Below are positions 20,746-32,214 of a DNA stretch of 64,000 bases, piece after piece. Numbering within the stretch: the first letter of the stretch is position 1; each line of letters opens with the position of its first letter. Origin of the DNA: Phocoena phocoena (lineage: Eukaryota > Chordata > Mammalia > Artiodactyla > Phocoenidae); assembly GCF_963924675.1 (NCBI RefSeq), contig NC_089239.1:1415001-1479000 (forward strand), given 5' to 3'. The notes below the pieces were generated by a model that was not told the origin of the DNA, ran no database searches, and saw only the letters and a program-made list of their open reading frames with translations. The translations under genes were made by a program, and so were the position numbers.

Positions 20746-23496
20746 AGACCCACTTCAGACCTAGGGACACATACAGACTGAAAGTGAGGGAATGGAAAAA
20801 GATATTCTATGCAAATGGAAATCAAAAGAAAGCTGGAGTAGCAACATTGTATCAGATAAAGTAGACTTGAAAATACAGACTGTTACAAGAAATAAGGAAG
20901 GACACTACATAATGATCAAGGGATGAATCCAAGAAGAAGATACAACAATTATAAATGTTTATGCACCAACAGAGGAGCACCTCAATACATAAGGCAAATG
21001 TTAACAACTATGAAAGGGGAAATTGAAAGTAACACAATAATAGCAGGGAACTTTAACACCCCACTTACACCAATGAACAGATCATCCAAATAGAAAATAA
21101 ATAATGAAACACAAGGTGTAAATGATACATTAAACATGATGGACTTAATTGATATTTATAGGACACTCCATCCAAAAACAACAGAATACACATTTTTCTC
21201 AAGTGCTCATGGAACATTCTCTAGGATAGATCATATCTTGGGTCACAAGTCAAGCCTTGGTAAATTTAAGAAAATTGAAATTGAATCAAGCATCTTTTCT
21301 GACCACAACACTATGATATTGGAAGTCATTTACAGGAAAAAGACTGTAAAAAACACAAATACATGGAGACTAAACAGTGTGCTACTGAATAACCAAGAGA
21401 TCACTGAAGAAATCAAAGAAAATTTTAAAAATACATAGAAACAAATGACAACGAAAATACAATGACCCAAAACCTATGGGATGCAGCAAAAGCAGTTCTA
21501 AGAGGGAAGTTTATACCACTTCAGTCTCACCTCAAGAAACAAGAAAAATCTCAAATAAATGATCTAACCCTACACCTAAAGCAACTAGAGAGAGAAGAAC
21601 AAAGAAAACCCAAAGTCAGTAGAAGGAAAGAAATCATAAAGATCAGAGAAGAAATAAATGAAATAGAAATGAGGAAAACAATAGCAAAGATCAATAAAAC
21701 TAAAAGCTGATTCTTTGAGAAGATAAACAAAAATATACAATGTTCTTGGATAGGAAGAATCAATATTGTTAAAATGACTATATTATTCAAAGCAATTTAC
21801 ATATTCAGTGCAATCCCTATCAAATTACCAATAACATTCTTCACAGAATTAACAACAATTTTACAATTCTTATGGAAACACAAAAGACCCTGAATAGCCA
21901 AAGCAATCTTGAGAAAGAAAAACGGAGCTGGAGAAATCAGGCTCCCCAACTTCAAACTACACTACAAAGCTACAGTAATCAAGACAGTATGGTACTGGCA
22001 CAGAAACAGAAATATAGATCAGGATAGAAATGGTACAGGATAGAAAGCCCAGAGATAAGTCCACACACATATAGTCACCTAATTTACAACAAAGGAGGCA
22101 AGAACATACAATGGAGAAAAGACAGCCTCTTCAATAAGTGGTGCTGGGAAAACTGGACAGCTACATGTAAAAGAATGAAATTAGAACACTCCCTAACACC
22201 ATACACAAAAATAAACTCTAAATGGATTAAAGACCTAAATGTAAGACCAGACACTATAAAACTCTTAGAAGAAAACATAGGAAAAGCACTCTTTGACACA
22301 AACCACAGCAAGATCTTTTTTCACCCACCTCCTAGAATAACAAAAACAAAAATAAATGAATGGGACCTAATTAAACCTAAAAGCTTTTGCACAGCAAAGG
22401 AAACCATAAGCCAGACAAAAGACAGCTCTCAGAATGGGAGAAAATATTTGCAAACAAATCAACGGACAAAGGATTAATCTCCAAAATATACAAAGAGCTC
22501 ATGGAGCTCAATATAAAAAAAACCCAAAGAGTCCAATTAAAAAATAGGCAGAAGACCTAAATAGACATTTTACCAAAGATGGCCAAGAAGTACATGAAAA
22601 GTTGCTCAACTTCACTAATTATTAGATATATGCAAATCAAAACTCCAATGAGGTATCACCTCACACTTGTCAGAATGGCCATTATCAAAAAATCTAGAAA
22701 CAATAAATGTTGGAAAGGGTCTGGTGAAAAGGAAACCCTCCTGCACCATTGGTGGGAATGTGAATTGATACAACCACTATGGAGAACAGTATGGAGGTTC
22801 CTTAAAAAACTAAAAATAGTACTACCGTATGACCCAGCAATCCCACTACTAGGCATATACCCTGAGAAAACCATAATTCAAAAAGAGTCATGTATCACAG
22901 TGTTCATTGCAGCAATATTTACAATAGCCAAGACATGGAAGCAACCTAAATGTCCATCGACAGATGCATGGATAAAGAAGATGTGGCACATATATACAAT
23001 GGAATATTACTCAGCCAAAAAAAGAAACGAAATTGAGTTATTTGTAGTGAGGTGCATGGACCTAGAGTCTGTCATACAGAGTGAAGTAAGTCAGAAAGAG
23101 AAAAACAAATATTGTATGCTAACGCATATATATGGAATCTAAAAAAAAAAAAAAAGGTACTGATGAACCTAGTGGCAGGGCAGGAATAAATATGGAGAAT
23201 GGACCTGAGGATATGGTGGGGGAGGGGGAAGCTGGGACGAAGTGAGAGTAACTTCAACATATATACACTACCAAATGTAAAATAGCTATTGGGAAGCAGC
23301 AGAATAGCACAGGGAAATCAGCTCGGTGCTTTGCAATGATCTAGAGGTGTGGGATAAGGAGGTTGGGAGGGAGGCTCAAGAGTGAGGGAGTATGGAGATA
23401 TATGTATGCATATGGCTGATTCACTTTGTTGTACAGCAGAAACTAACACAGTATTGTGAAACAATTATACTCCAATAAAGATGTATTTTTTTAAAA
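20746..23496 (+). mobile_element. 5'-truncated L1 with internal deletion
   Basis: It starts inside the endonuclease ('agacccacttcagacctagg') and runs to a 3' UTR with AATAAA at 23474-23479. At ~21731 sequence before the RT core ('gagaagataaacaaa') is joined directly to sequence after it ('tatacaatgttcttggat'). Compared with L1-A, ~1.3 kb (equivalent to 17245-18533) is absent, so the RT core is gone. Endonuclease (21136-21438) and C-terminal (22175-23142) frames remain partly open. Part of its endonuclease is unusually similar to L1-A (see findings). Confidence 0.85.
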
Positions 23497-23936
23497 AGGG
23501 ACAGAAGACCTGAATAGATGTTTTTCCAAAGAAGACATGTAGATGGCCTACAGGCATTAAAAAAATGCTCAGTATTGTTAATCATCAGAGAAATGAAAAT
23601 CAAAACCACAATCACACCTGTCAGAATGGCTATCATCAAAAAGACCACAAGCAATAAATGTTGGTGAGGACGTGTAGAAAAGTGATCCTTAGTACACCAT
23701 TGGTGGAAATGTAAATTGGTGCAGTCACTATGGAAAACAATATGTCAGTTCTTCAAAAAAACTAAAAATAGAACTACATATGATCCAGTAATTCCACTTC
23801 TGGGTGTATATCCTAAAAAGAAAAACAACAAAAAGAAACACTAATTGGAAAAGATACATGCACCCCAATGTTCATAGCAGCATAATTTACAATTTCCAAG
23901 ACATGGAAATAATCTATGAATTGCCAAAGAAGGTGT

Positions 23937-23937
<1 letters not shown>

Positions 23938-24000
<63 letters not shown>

Positions 24001-24030
24001 ACATATATATATATATATGATACATATATA
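23938..24030. repeat. (TA)n microsatellite
   Basis: A long alternating TA run (23941-23997), then two short 'tgatacatatata' breaks. It lies inside the old L1 3' part and directly precedes a perfect fold-back. Confidence 0.97.
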
Positions 24031-24068
24031 TAGTCCACTGAGTAACAGTCTATTACTCAGTGGACTAT
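24030..24068. repeat. Perfect 16-bp inverted repeat, 7-nt loop
   Basis: tagtccactgagtaa (24031-24045) is followed by the loop cagtcta and then ttactcagtggacta (24053-24067), its exact reverse complement. One more A-T pair extends the stem on the outside. The right arm is normal L1 sequence (the 'tattactcagtcata' region). The left arm is the extra inverted copy. Confidence 0.97.
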
Positions 24069-24478
24069 TACTCAGTCATAAGAAAAGAATGAAACTTTGC
24101 CATTTGTAACGACATGGATGGACCTGGAGGGTATTAAACTTAGTGGAATAAGTCAGACAGAGAAAGACAAATATTGTATCTTATCACTTATATGGGGAAT
24201 CTAAAAATGAAACGAATGAATATGACAAAACAGAAACAGACTCACATATAGAGAACAAACTAGTGGTTACCAAAGGGGAGGGGGAAGGGGGTATGAGATT
24301 AAGAGACACAAACTACTGTGTATAAAATAAGTAAGCAACGAGTGTATACTGTACAGCACAGGGAAATATAGTCATTACTTTATAACAACTTTAAATGGAG
24401 TATAATCTATAAAAATATTGAATCACAATGTTGTACACCTGAAACTAATATTGTAAATCAATTCTACCTCAATTAAAA

Positions 24479-25988
24479 AATGTCTCATGGAGGGGAGTGG
24501 TGTGATCATACTTGTGTTTAAGTTCACCTTGACTAGTGTGAAAGGAAAGGAGGGTTTCCCATTAAGAGGCAATTGTGATGATCCATGTAAGAGAGTCTAG
24601 TAGCCTGAAGGAGAGTCTACCAGGCTGTGGTGATGAGGTGACATGGCCAGACTTGAGACATATATATGAGGGAAACCTGACAGAATGGGAGAATATTTGA
24701 TGTCTTCTTATGGGAGAAAGAGAAGGAAGGCACCAAAATTCGCGTGGCACCATTCACTAAGAAGGAATAGAGGAGGGCACATAGGTTAATCACTTCTGTG
24801 TTGAGCCAGTTTGATGTTGAGAGTAGCTGAGGAAAAGTTTAGTAAGAAGGTAAGTATGTGACTTCTGAGGTTGAGAATATCTTGGCTGGAAACAAAGACA
24901 TGAGACCCATAAGCTGATGGTAACTTCAGCAGTGAAAAAGTAGGAAGTCATTTATGGTATTACCTAAGAATTTAAAAAGTCAAGGGCCAAAGGCAATAAA
25001 ATAAATCTTTAAGGGATGTTCAGATAAAGAGGAGCTTACAAGCGGCTGGCCACACAGGGAGAGAGGTGGGAAAACAGAACATCAGTGAAGAAGGGGAGGA
25101 CAAAAGTATCATGTCCCACTGGAAAGCATATATTCAGGATTCAGAATTGATAGTTAATTTAAGAACAGAAGGTCATTGGTGACTGCAGCTGGAGCAGTTT
25201 CAGTAAAGTCACATAGGTGGGATTCATATTACATTCATTTGAAGAGTGAATACAGGGTGAGGAAGCAGAAATAAACTTTTCTTTCAAGAAGTTTCCTGTA
25301 AAACAAAGGAAGGAGTAACTAAGGCAGACTTGAGTTTGAAGAGTTTCTTTTTGAAATATAAATATTGAGCATGTTCACAAGTTAACAGGAAGGAGCCAGT
25401 AAAAAGGAAAATGTTGGATTTATAAGAAAAAAAGGAGACAAATCAATTGACCAAATCCCTAAGAAGACAAAGCCAGATGGGACCCAAAGTGCAGAAGGAA
25501 GGATGAACGTGGACCAGGAGATGGGATATGTTCTCCCTTATAGAAGGAGGAACAGAGAACCAATAGGGAAGGAAATGAATCTGTGGTTTGGGCGATAGGG
25601 GATTGAGGACATCTGATGGCTCCTCTTTAAAAAAATGGAGGCAAGCCCATCAGCTAAGAAGAGTGGGATGAGGAGACTGAGGCTAGTGGAGAAGGCCTGA
25701 AATGGTCTCTGTGGAAAAGGAGCAAGAACTGATTAGAGAAACACAGAAGGGACCACACTGACAGCCTAACTGAAGTTAGGACCATGATTATGAAGAGACA
25801 CAGAACCTTAAGCTGCAGGATTTTCTGCAGTGGCTCTCACCAGCTTGGGTGCACATGTGAGAAAACATACAAAGTATGGCTGGTGCCTTCTTTAGATTTT
25901 CTACTCTTTGGTCAGTGTGATAATTTGTCTTCCTAAAAACGTAACCATCCATTTCAAGGATATTTTAAAACTTAATTAGCATTAACTT
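24479..25988. other. Non-coding DNA, old diverged sequence
   Basis: A purine-rich region ('ggaggggagtggtgtgatcat', 'gatgatccatgtaagagag') resembling the body of an old dispersed mammalian repeat that I cannot name. Near 25970-26000 'cttaattagcatt' occurs twice. No gene is visible. Confidence 0.45.
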
Positions 25989-25996
25989 AATTAGCA

Positions 25997-27815
25997 TTGT
26001 CTACCTAAGGAGACAAAAGACATTTACTCCGAAAACTATGAAAGGCTGATGAAAAAAATCAAAGATGACACAAACAGATGGAAAGATATACCATGTTCCT
26101 GGACTGGAAGAATCAATATTGTCAAAATGACTATACTACTCAAGGCAATCTACAGAATCAATTCAATTCCTATCAAATTACCAATGGCATTTTTCACAGA
26201 ACTAGAACAAAAACTCTTAAAATTTGTATGGTGACAGAGAAGACCCTGAATAGCCAAGCAATCTTGAGAAAGAAAAATGGAGCTGGAGGAAACAGGCTCC
26301 CTGACATCAGACTATACTACAAAGCTACAGTCATCAAAACAGTATGGTAGTTCAATGGAACAGTATAGAAAGCCCAGAAATAAACCCACATACCTATGGT
26401 CAATTAACCTATGACAAAGAGGGCAAGACTATACAATAAAGGAAAGACAGTCTCTCCAATAAATGATGCTGGGAAAACTGGACAGCTATATGTAAAAGAA
26501 TGAAATTAGAACATTCTTTAACACCATACACAAAAATAAACTCAAAATTGATTAGAAACCTAAATGTAAGACTGGATACTATAAAACTCTAAGATGAAAA
26601 CATAGGCCGAAAACTCTCTGATACAAATTGCAGCAATATCTTTTCCAAGCCTTCTCCTAGAGTAATGGAAATAAAAACAAAAATAAACAAATGAGACCTA
26701 ATTAAACTCAGAAGCTTTTGCACAGCAAAGAAAACCATAAACAAAATGAAAAGACAACCCACAAAATGGGAGAAAATATTTGCAAATGATGCAACTGACA
26801 AGGGATTAGTCTCCAAAATTTACAAACAGCTCATGCGGCTCAATATAGGAAAAAAAATATCAAAAAATGGGCAGAAGACCTAAATAGACATTTTACCAAA
26901 GAAGACATACAGATGGCTACGAGGCACATGAAAAGATGCTCAACATTGCTAATTATTAGAGAAATGCAAATCAAAACTACAATGAGATATCACCTCACAC
27001 CTGTCAGAATGGTCATCATCAAAAAGTCTACAAACAATAAATGTTGGGAAGGGTGTGGTGAAAAGGAAACCCTCCTACACTGTTGGTGGGAAAGTAAATT
27101 GATACAACCACTATGGAGAACAGTAGGGAGGCTCCTTAAAAAACTAAAAATAGTACTACCATATGACCCAGCAATCCCACTACTGGGCATATACCCTGAG
27201 AAAACCATAATTCAAAATGAGACATGTACCACAGTGTTCATTACAGCACTATTTACAATAGCCAGGACATAGAAGCAACCTAAATGTCCATCAACAGGTG
27301 AATGGGTAAAGAAGATGTTGTGTTTATATATACAATGGAATACTACTCAGCCATAAAAACAAGTGAAATTTTGCTATTTGCAGCAACGTGAATGGACCTG
27401 GAGATTATCATACTAAGTGAAGTAAGTCAGAAGTCAGAGAAAGACATATCATATCGCTTATATTAGGAATCTTAAAAAAATGATACAAATGAACTTATCT
27501 ACAAAACAGACTCATAGACTTAGAGAATAAACTTATGGTTACCAGGAGGGAAAGGTCGGGGGGGGGCGGTACATTGGCACTTTGGAATTGACATATACAC
27601 ACTGCTATGTTTAAAATAGATAACAGGAAAGGACATACTGTATAGCACAGGGAACTCTGTTCAATATTCTGTAAAAACCCAAATGGGAAAAGAACTTGGA
27701 AAAGAATAGTTATACATGTAGATGTATAACTGAATCACTTTGCTATACACCTGAAACTAACACATTGTTAATCAGTATATCAATTTTATATGCTCCAATA
27801 TAAAATAAAATTAAG
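25997..27815 (+). mobile_element. 5'-truncated L1, C-terminal ORF2 and 3' UTR
   Basis: It starts 'gtctacctaaggagacaaaag', equivalent to L1-A 18450. A ~30-base loss near 26350 ('acagtatggta' then 'gttcaatgg') and many stops are present. The Cys-rich ORF2 end stays open in 26913-27272. The 3' UTR is a different subtype from L1-A. Bases 26925-27205 are nearly identical to L1-A 19400-19679, while the flanks are not (see findings). Confidence 0.88.
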
Positions 27816-28376
27816 AAAAAAAATTTGATTGTATTTAGGGCCTACCCACATATTAAAGTATAATCTCCCCATTTCAAGAGCTTAACTTGATCACATCTTC
27901 AAAGCCTCTTTTACTATATAACATATGCAAGTTCCAGGAACTTGGAACTAGACATTTTGGGGCTACCATTCAGATACCACATCCTGTGTTCTTTGTTGGA
28001 ACTGCCAGTCCTCCACAGCACTCAAGCCTGTCTGGAAATACTACAGGCAATAGGAAACAACTACTAATGGCAATACTCCTCTCTCTGAAGTCCATGCCTC
28101 GGGTGTAATTGCAGTTCACTCAGATGAGGATGTATGTTCTAAGAAGGGAGATTAGGTATGAAGCTTGAATCCCATGCATTCATTTTGAGGTGGTTACAGA
28201 AATTATGATGTATAATTTTGCAGGTGAGCGAGTGAGCTTGAGAGATTTGGACACAAGAATAAAATAGTTCACTATGTCCAGTAGAGAAAACTACACCCAA
28301 ATCTCTACTCCCAATTACGGTTTATCTGTGCCATACTTACCAAGGCTTTGCCATTATCATCTCAAATATGCTTAAG
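27816..28376. other. Non-coding DNA, no feature resolved
   Basis: No gene or recognisable repeat. The 73-codon frame at 27887-28108 has no family resemblance. Confidence 0.5.
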
Positions 28377-28391
28377 AGATTCATTAACTTT

Positions 28392-28511
28392 TTTTTTTTT
28401 TTTTGGCCATGCTGTGCAGATTGTGGGATCTCAGTTCCCCCACCAGGATTGAACCCAGGCCACAGCAGTGAAAGCCTGGAATCTTAACCACTAGGCCACC
28501 AGAAACTCCCA
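28392..28511 (-). mobile_element. CHR-type SINE, 15-bp exact TSD
   Basis: It begins with poly(T) and ends in 'accagaaactccc', the reverse complement of a SINE head (gggagtttctggtggcc). It is short, about 120 bp. Perfect target duplications agattcattaacttt flank it (28377-28391 and 28512-28526). Confidence 0.93.
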
Positions 28512-28526
28512 AGATTCATTAACTTT

Positions 28527-29092
28527 AACAAAAAGACTTTTATACTTCTACATTTCATCCCTATTTGACTTTCCCTTACGAAACTCGCAATTTTCTGCGA
28601 CAAAGAAGATCCCTGACCAGTATTAGCACAGGGTGCCTCTAAACCAACTTCAGTTTCTCTTTCATGTCACAGTGCCCTTAAAGTTATCCAGTTCAGTTCT
28701 GTCCCTGTTCATCAAGGGGCATTATGACAGTGCAGTGTAAACTCAAAGCATTAGAAAAAATTCATTCTGACCTATGAAGGACAAGAAACGAAAATTATTT
28801 TGATTTAGGAACGCTGACATCATTCTATAAAACTATCTGCTTTCTGTTGAATGGTTTATGTAGCATGCAGGACTGGAGAATTACCAGAACCGGGATTTCT
28901 TCCCAATGTTCCCATTCTTAGACACAGAAGACCCCAACATCTTGAGTTTATATCCAATAATTAAAGAACATTATAATCGAGAAAGTCACTTTCACATCTC
29001 AATATATTGCTTTTCAAAACTTATGAATGACATATGTTTATGTTTTATATAAATATGAATGTATAAGCATGTATTTTCAGACACATGAGAGT
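28527..29092. other. Non-coding DNA, no feature resolved
   Basis: No repeat or gene recognised. Confidence 0.5.
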
Positions 29093-29094
29093 CA

Positions 29095-29265
29095 AAGGAG
29101 CCAGGAAACCTGGGTTCTAGGCTGATTCTAGCCTGGCCCTATCACTAGATTTATCATTTGACAAACATATTTTCCCCATCAGCACCTCACTTTCTGCTGC
29201 TGAAAAATGAGTGAGTTGCACTAAATGATTTCAATGGCTTTCTCTCATAGTCCACTATTGTGTGA
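29095..29265 (+). repeat. MIR SINE fragment
   Basis: 'ggaaacctgggttctaggct', then 'tgctgctgaaaaatgagtgag' and 'actaaatgatttcaatggc' follow the MIR order. It is diverged. Confidence 0.5.
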
Positions 29266-30190
29266 TTTTACCCACGAGTCAAAAGGCATTAGATTAAGGA
29301 CAATTATTTGAGCCTATAAAATTTTTAGCTGGGTTTATCATAGAAAAAGTATCTATCACTCAGCTACATCTACGTAAACACCTGAGTCATACATTCTATT
29401 TACATTAGTCAATTTGAGCAAAGTAAACATCTGGTGTCTCTGCAGCAATAGCCAAAACATATTCCTCTTTTACAAGCCCTTTTATATTGAAAGTCTCTTA
29501 AGTCTTTGCTACCTATCTTTGGTAGGTTTGCTACCCAGAGTATTTGGGGGAGGTCACACCATTTTGGAAATGCTTAAATGATTAAGACAATACAACATAA
29601 CTGTTAAAATAAAAACAATGTTGTTTTGATAAAAAGGAATTCCACCTCATTAGAATTTTAAAAGTTATCTTGAAGACCATGGCAAACAGGTACACATAAT
29701 ATATTTAGCCTCACAAATGTGTTACAGGATTTCACCAAAAAGGGCTATTGAAACATTTAAATTATTATAGAGCTTGCAAGTTAAGTCAAGGATAAGGAAA
29801 TGGCTAAAATCAGAGGTTGGAAACTGCAGGTCTGATCTGCCTGCAGATATTTTAGTCTGGTTCACACAGAATCCTAAAGATTCAAAAATTTATTTAAAAA
29901 AATTGAATTTGGGTTGGTCTTGAAAAATGGGAAGTTCGGGCCTAGCTGGCCCACGTTCTGCAGTCCCCACAACTCCCTGTCACCCCACCCTGTGCATTTC
30001 TTTCATTCACATTACTTCCTGCCTCTGTAAGGATTCAAGTTCACTCCCCATGTCTTGAACAAATGAATAAGGCATAAAAAATAAACACAATATTTATGAA
30101 CATGGTCTGGAGGAGAGAACACAGGAATTTCTCCTCTTTCATCATTTATGGGTAGATTTTTAAATTAGAGAAATGACAAATTGACAGGGA
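29266..30190. other. Non-coding DNA, no family assigned
   Basis: Bases 29825-29960 ('tctgatctgcctgcagatattttag', 'gtctggttcacacag') look like an old dispersed repeat, but I cannot assign it. No gene is visible. Confidence 0.4.
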
Positions 30191-30204
30191 CAAATGCAGC
30201 AAGA

Positions 30205-30340
30205 CCTCTGGATTGCTTTGGCTATTTATGGTCTTTTGTGGTTCCATACAAGTTTAGGGTTGTTTTTTTCTATCTTTGAAAAATGCCATTGGAATTTTGA
30301 TAGGAATTTCATTGAATCTATACATTGTTTTGAGAATATC
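30205..30340 (-). mobile_element. L1 ORF2 fragment, minus strand
   Basis: The stretch 'ggattgctttggctatttatgg', 'tcttttgtggttccatacaa', 'aaatgccattggaattttgata' matches the reverse complement of the L1 ORF2 block found at 62090-62190. It is an isolated internal fragment. Confidence 0.8.
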
Positions 30341-30984
30341 TTTTTTTTTAATCTAGTGATTCCTTGCAATAAATCTAGGAATCCATCCAAGAGGCCTAAA
30401 TGATGAGCTATCCACAATTGGAGAATTAAGAGCAACTCAAAAAGCTTTGAAATGAAAACGATACGATTGTAAAGATGTTACTTTCAAAAGGAAATACAAG
30501 AATTGTTTCAGTTACATTGATTTAAGCATTTGACTGCATATCTAACTTAATAATTGACTAAGTATAAAGTATGAATTAAAATTTTTTCATCCACAAGTAA
30601 TCCTCAAGAAGATGAAAAATAATGGCTTTCATTTCTGCTCACAACATCACTGGAAAAGAATGGATCTTCACAAAAGTTCTTAACATTTGGTTGGAAGAGG
30701 ACAAAGGTTTCTGAGAGAAATGCTGCCTCCTAATTAAATTTGGTTAAAAACAAAGCACAGTGCCACTACATTGGCACTGAGGGAATTAGAAAGATGGACA
30801 AGTCATGTTTTCTGCACTCAAAGAACTTTTAGCTTAAAGGGAAGAAGGGTATGTACAAGAATAGCTCTAATAAATGGTAGAGGGTGACAAGTGCAAAACA
30901 CTATTGGATCAAGAGTCCCAGGGGACACTGAGCAGGAGAGGGTGACATCTGAGCAGGTATCATATAATAAAGAATTAGTCTAAT
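30341..30984. other. Non-coding DNA, no feature resolved
   Basis: No gene or recognisable repeat. Confidence 0.5.
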
Positions 30985-31685
30985 TTTTGTCCTGGGTTCC
31001 TGGTATGGAGTTTCTAAAACCCTTGGAAATTCCTAAGTGATGTTATTCATGATTATATTAAATTAAACCCTTGGATTACTCCTGAGTTTATGTTGAAGAG
31101 ATGACTCAAGATGGGGCTGGTCACCAGAAAGACGAACCATGTGATTAGAGGGATGGGACTTTGAGCCAAATGATATCAACCCAACCTCCAAGAAGGTGGG
31201 GTTAGAGATTGAGTTTAGTCATGTGGCCAGTGATTCAGTCATGCCTATGTAATGAAACTCCAATAAACTCTCAGGACACCAAGGCTCAGTGGAGCTTCTT
31301 TGTTGGTGAACACATCAGTGTTCTGGAGGGTGACATACACTGATTCCACAGAGAAAGGACATGGAAGTTCCATGTCTGGGACCCTCTCTTCATTTGGCTT
31401 GTTCTGGTTTATATCCTTTAAAATAAAACTGTACTCCCAAGTATAGTGCTTTCCTGAATTCTGAGTCATTTTGGCAAATTACTGGACCTGAGAGGTTTGG
31501 GGAACCTCAGATTTTATAGCCCAGTTGGTCAGAAATGTGATGGCCTGGGGACCCCTAAAGTGTAGCTGGTGTCTGATGTAAGAGAAGTCTTGTTGGGGAC
31601 CATATACTTTACCTTCTGGGGTCTACACTAACTTCAGTGTTTGGTGCAAGAATTGAATTGGACTACAACAGTTGGTGTCAGGATA
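30985..31685 (+). repeat. Old ERVL-like LTR, copy 2
   Basis: It is colinear with copy 1 at 2755-3560: 'aaaacccttggaaattcctaagtgatg', 'gaaccatgtgattagaggg', 'ggccagtgattcagtca', 'tatgtaatgaaactccaataaa', 'cagttggtcagaaatgtg'. It ends 'cagttggtgtcagg' (31670-31682), consistent with an LTR edge next to a tRNA-Leu-type primer site. 'aaaataaaactgta' near 31420 may be the LTR poly(A) signal. The family name is uncertain. Confidence 0.5.
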
Positions 31686-31689
31686 GCTG

Positions 31690-32100
31690 GTTATTGATAA
31701 GAGGACATTTTCTCAACAGGCAGAGATGGGAAGGACATGCATTCCAGGAACAAATAACATTCAAAGTGTGCCAACAACCACCGCACCACTGTGGCTGCTT
31801 ATAAGGAGTGGCAAATTGCTCAGTTTGGCACCACTGTGGAAAACAGATAAGTTAGTAGTAGGAGAAGAAGCTTCAGATTCACTGGAAAAGCTTGGAGAGA
31901 ATGTTAAGATGATGAGATTTTATTTTGAAGGCAAGAGAGAATCACTCACCATTATTTCATACTACTTTTTCTCATTATAAAATATATATTCAGTGTTGAA
32001 ATTAAACACCCATAATGTTACCATCTTGAGAAAACCACTGTTAACATTTGATGGCTTTCTTTTGAGTCAGTTTCCTAAATAAGTAAATATATGTATATAT
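31690..32100. other. Non-coding DNA, no feature resolved
   Basis: Could be retroviral internal sequence downstream of the LTR, but nothing supports this beyond position. Confidence 0.4.
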
Positions 32101-32102
32101 CT

Positions 32103-32161
32103 CTGTGTGTGTATGCATGTGTGTGTATGTGCATGTGTGTGTGTGTGTGTGTGTGTGTGTT
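32103..32161 (+). repeat. (TG)n microsatellite, interrupted
   Basis: A TG-rich run with 'tatgcatg' interruptions, pure from 32137 to 32160. Confidence 0.95.
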
Positions 32162-32214
32162 TGGATCCAACTGTAAATATCTTTCTAATATATTTTCACT
32201 AAACACTTTTTCCC

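Larger units (their letters stand above)
23497..24478 (+). mobile_element. Old L1 3' end, probably the host L1
   Basis: It begins 'gacagaagacctgaatagatg', in the ORF2 C-terminal third, and reaches the older 3' UTR type ('agtggttaccaaagg', 'tacagcacagggaaatatag', 'acctcaattaaaaaatg'). By divergence and position it is probably the 3' part of the old element begun at 8235, with about 1 kb lost at the join. That link is inferred. Confidence 0.7.

Noticed and set aside
23813..24038. Tyr-Ile repeat protein frames
   Set aside because: Simple translation of the (TA)n microsatellite.
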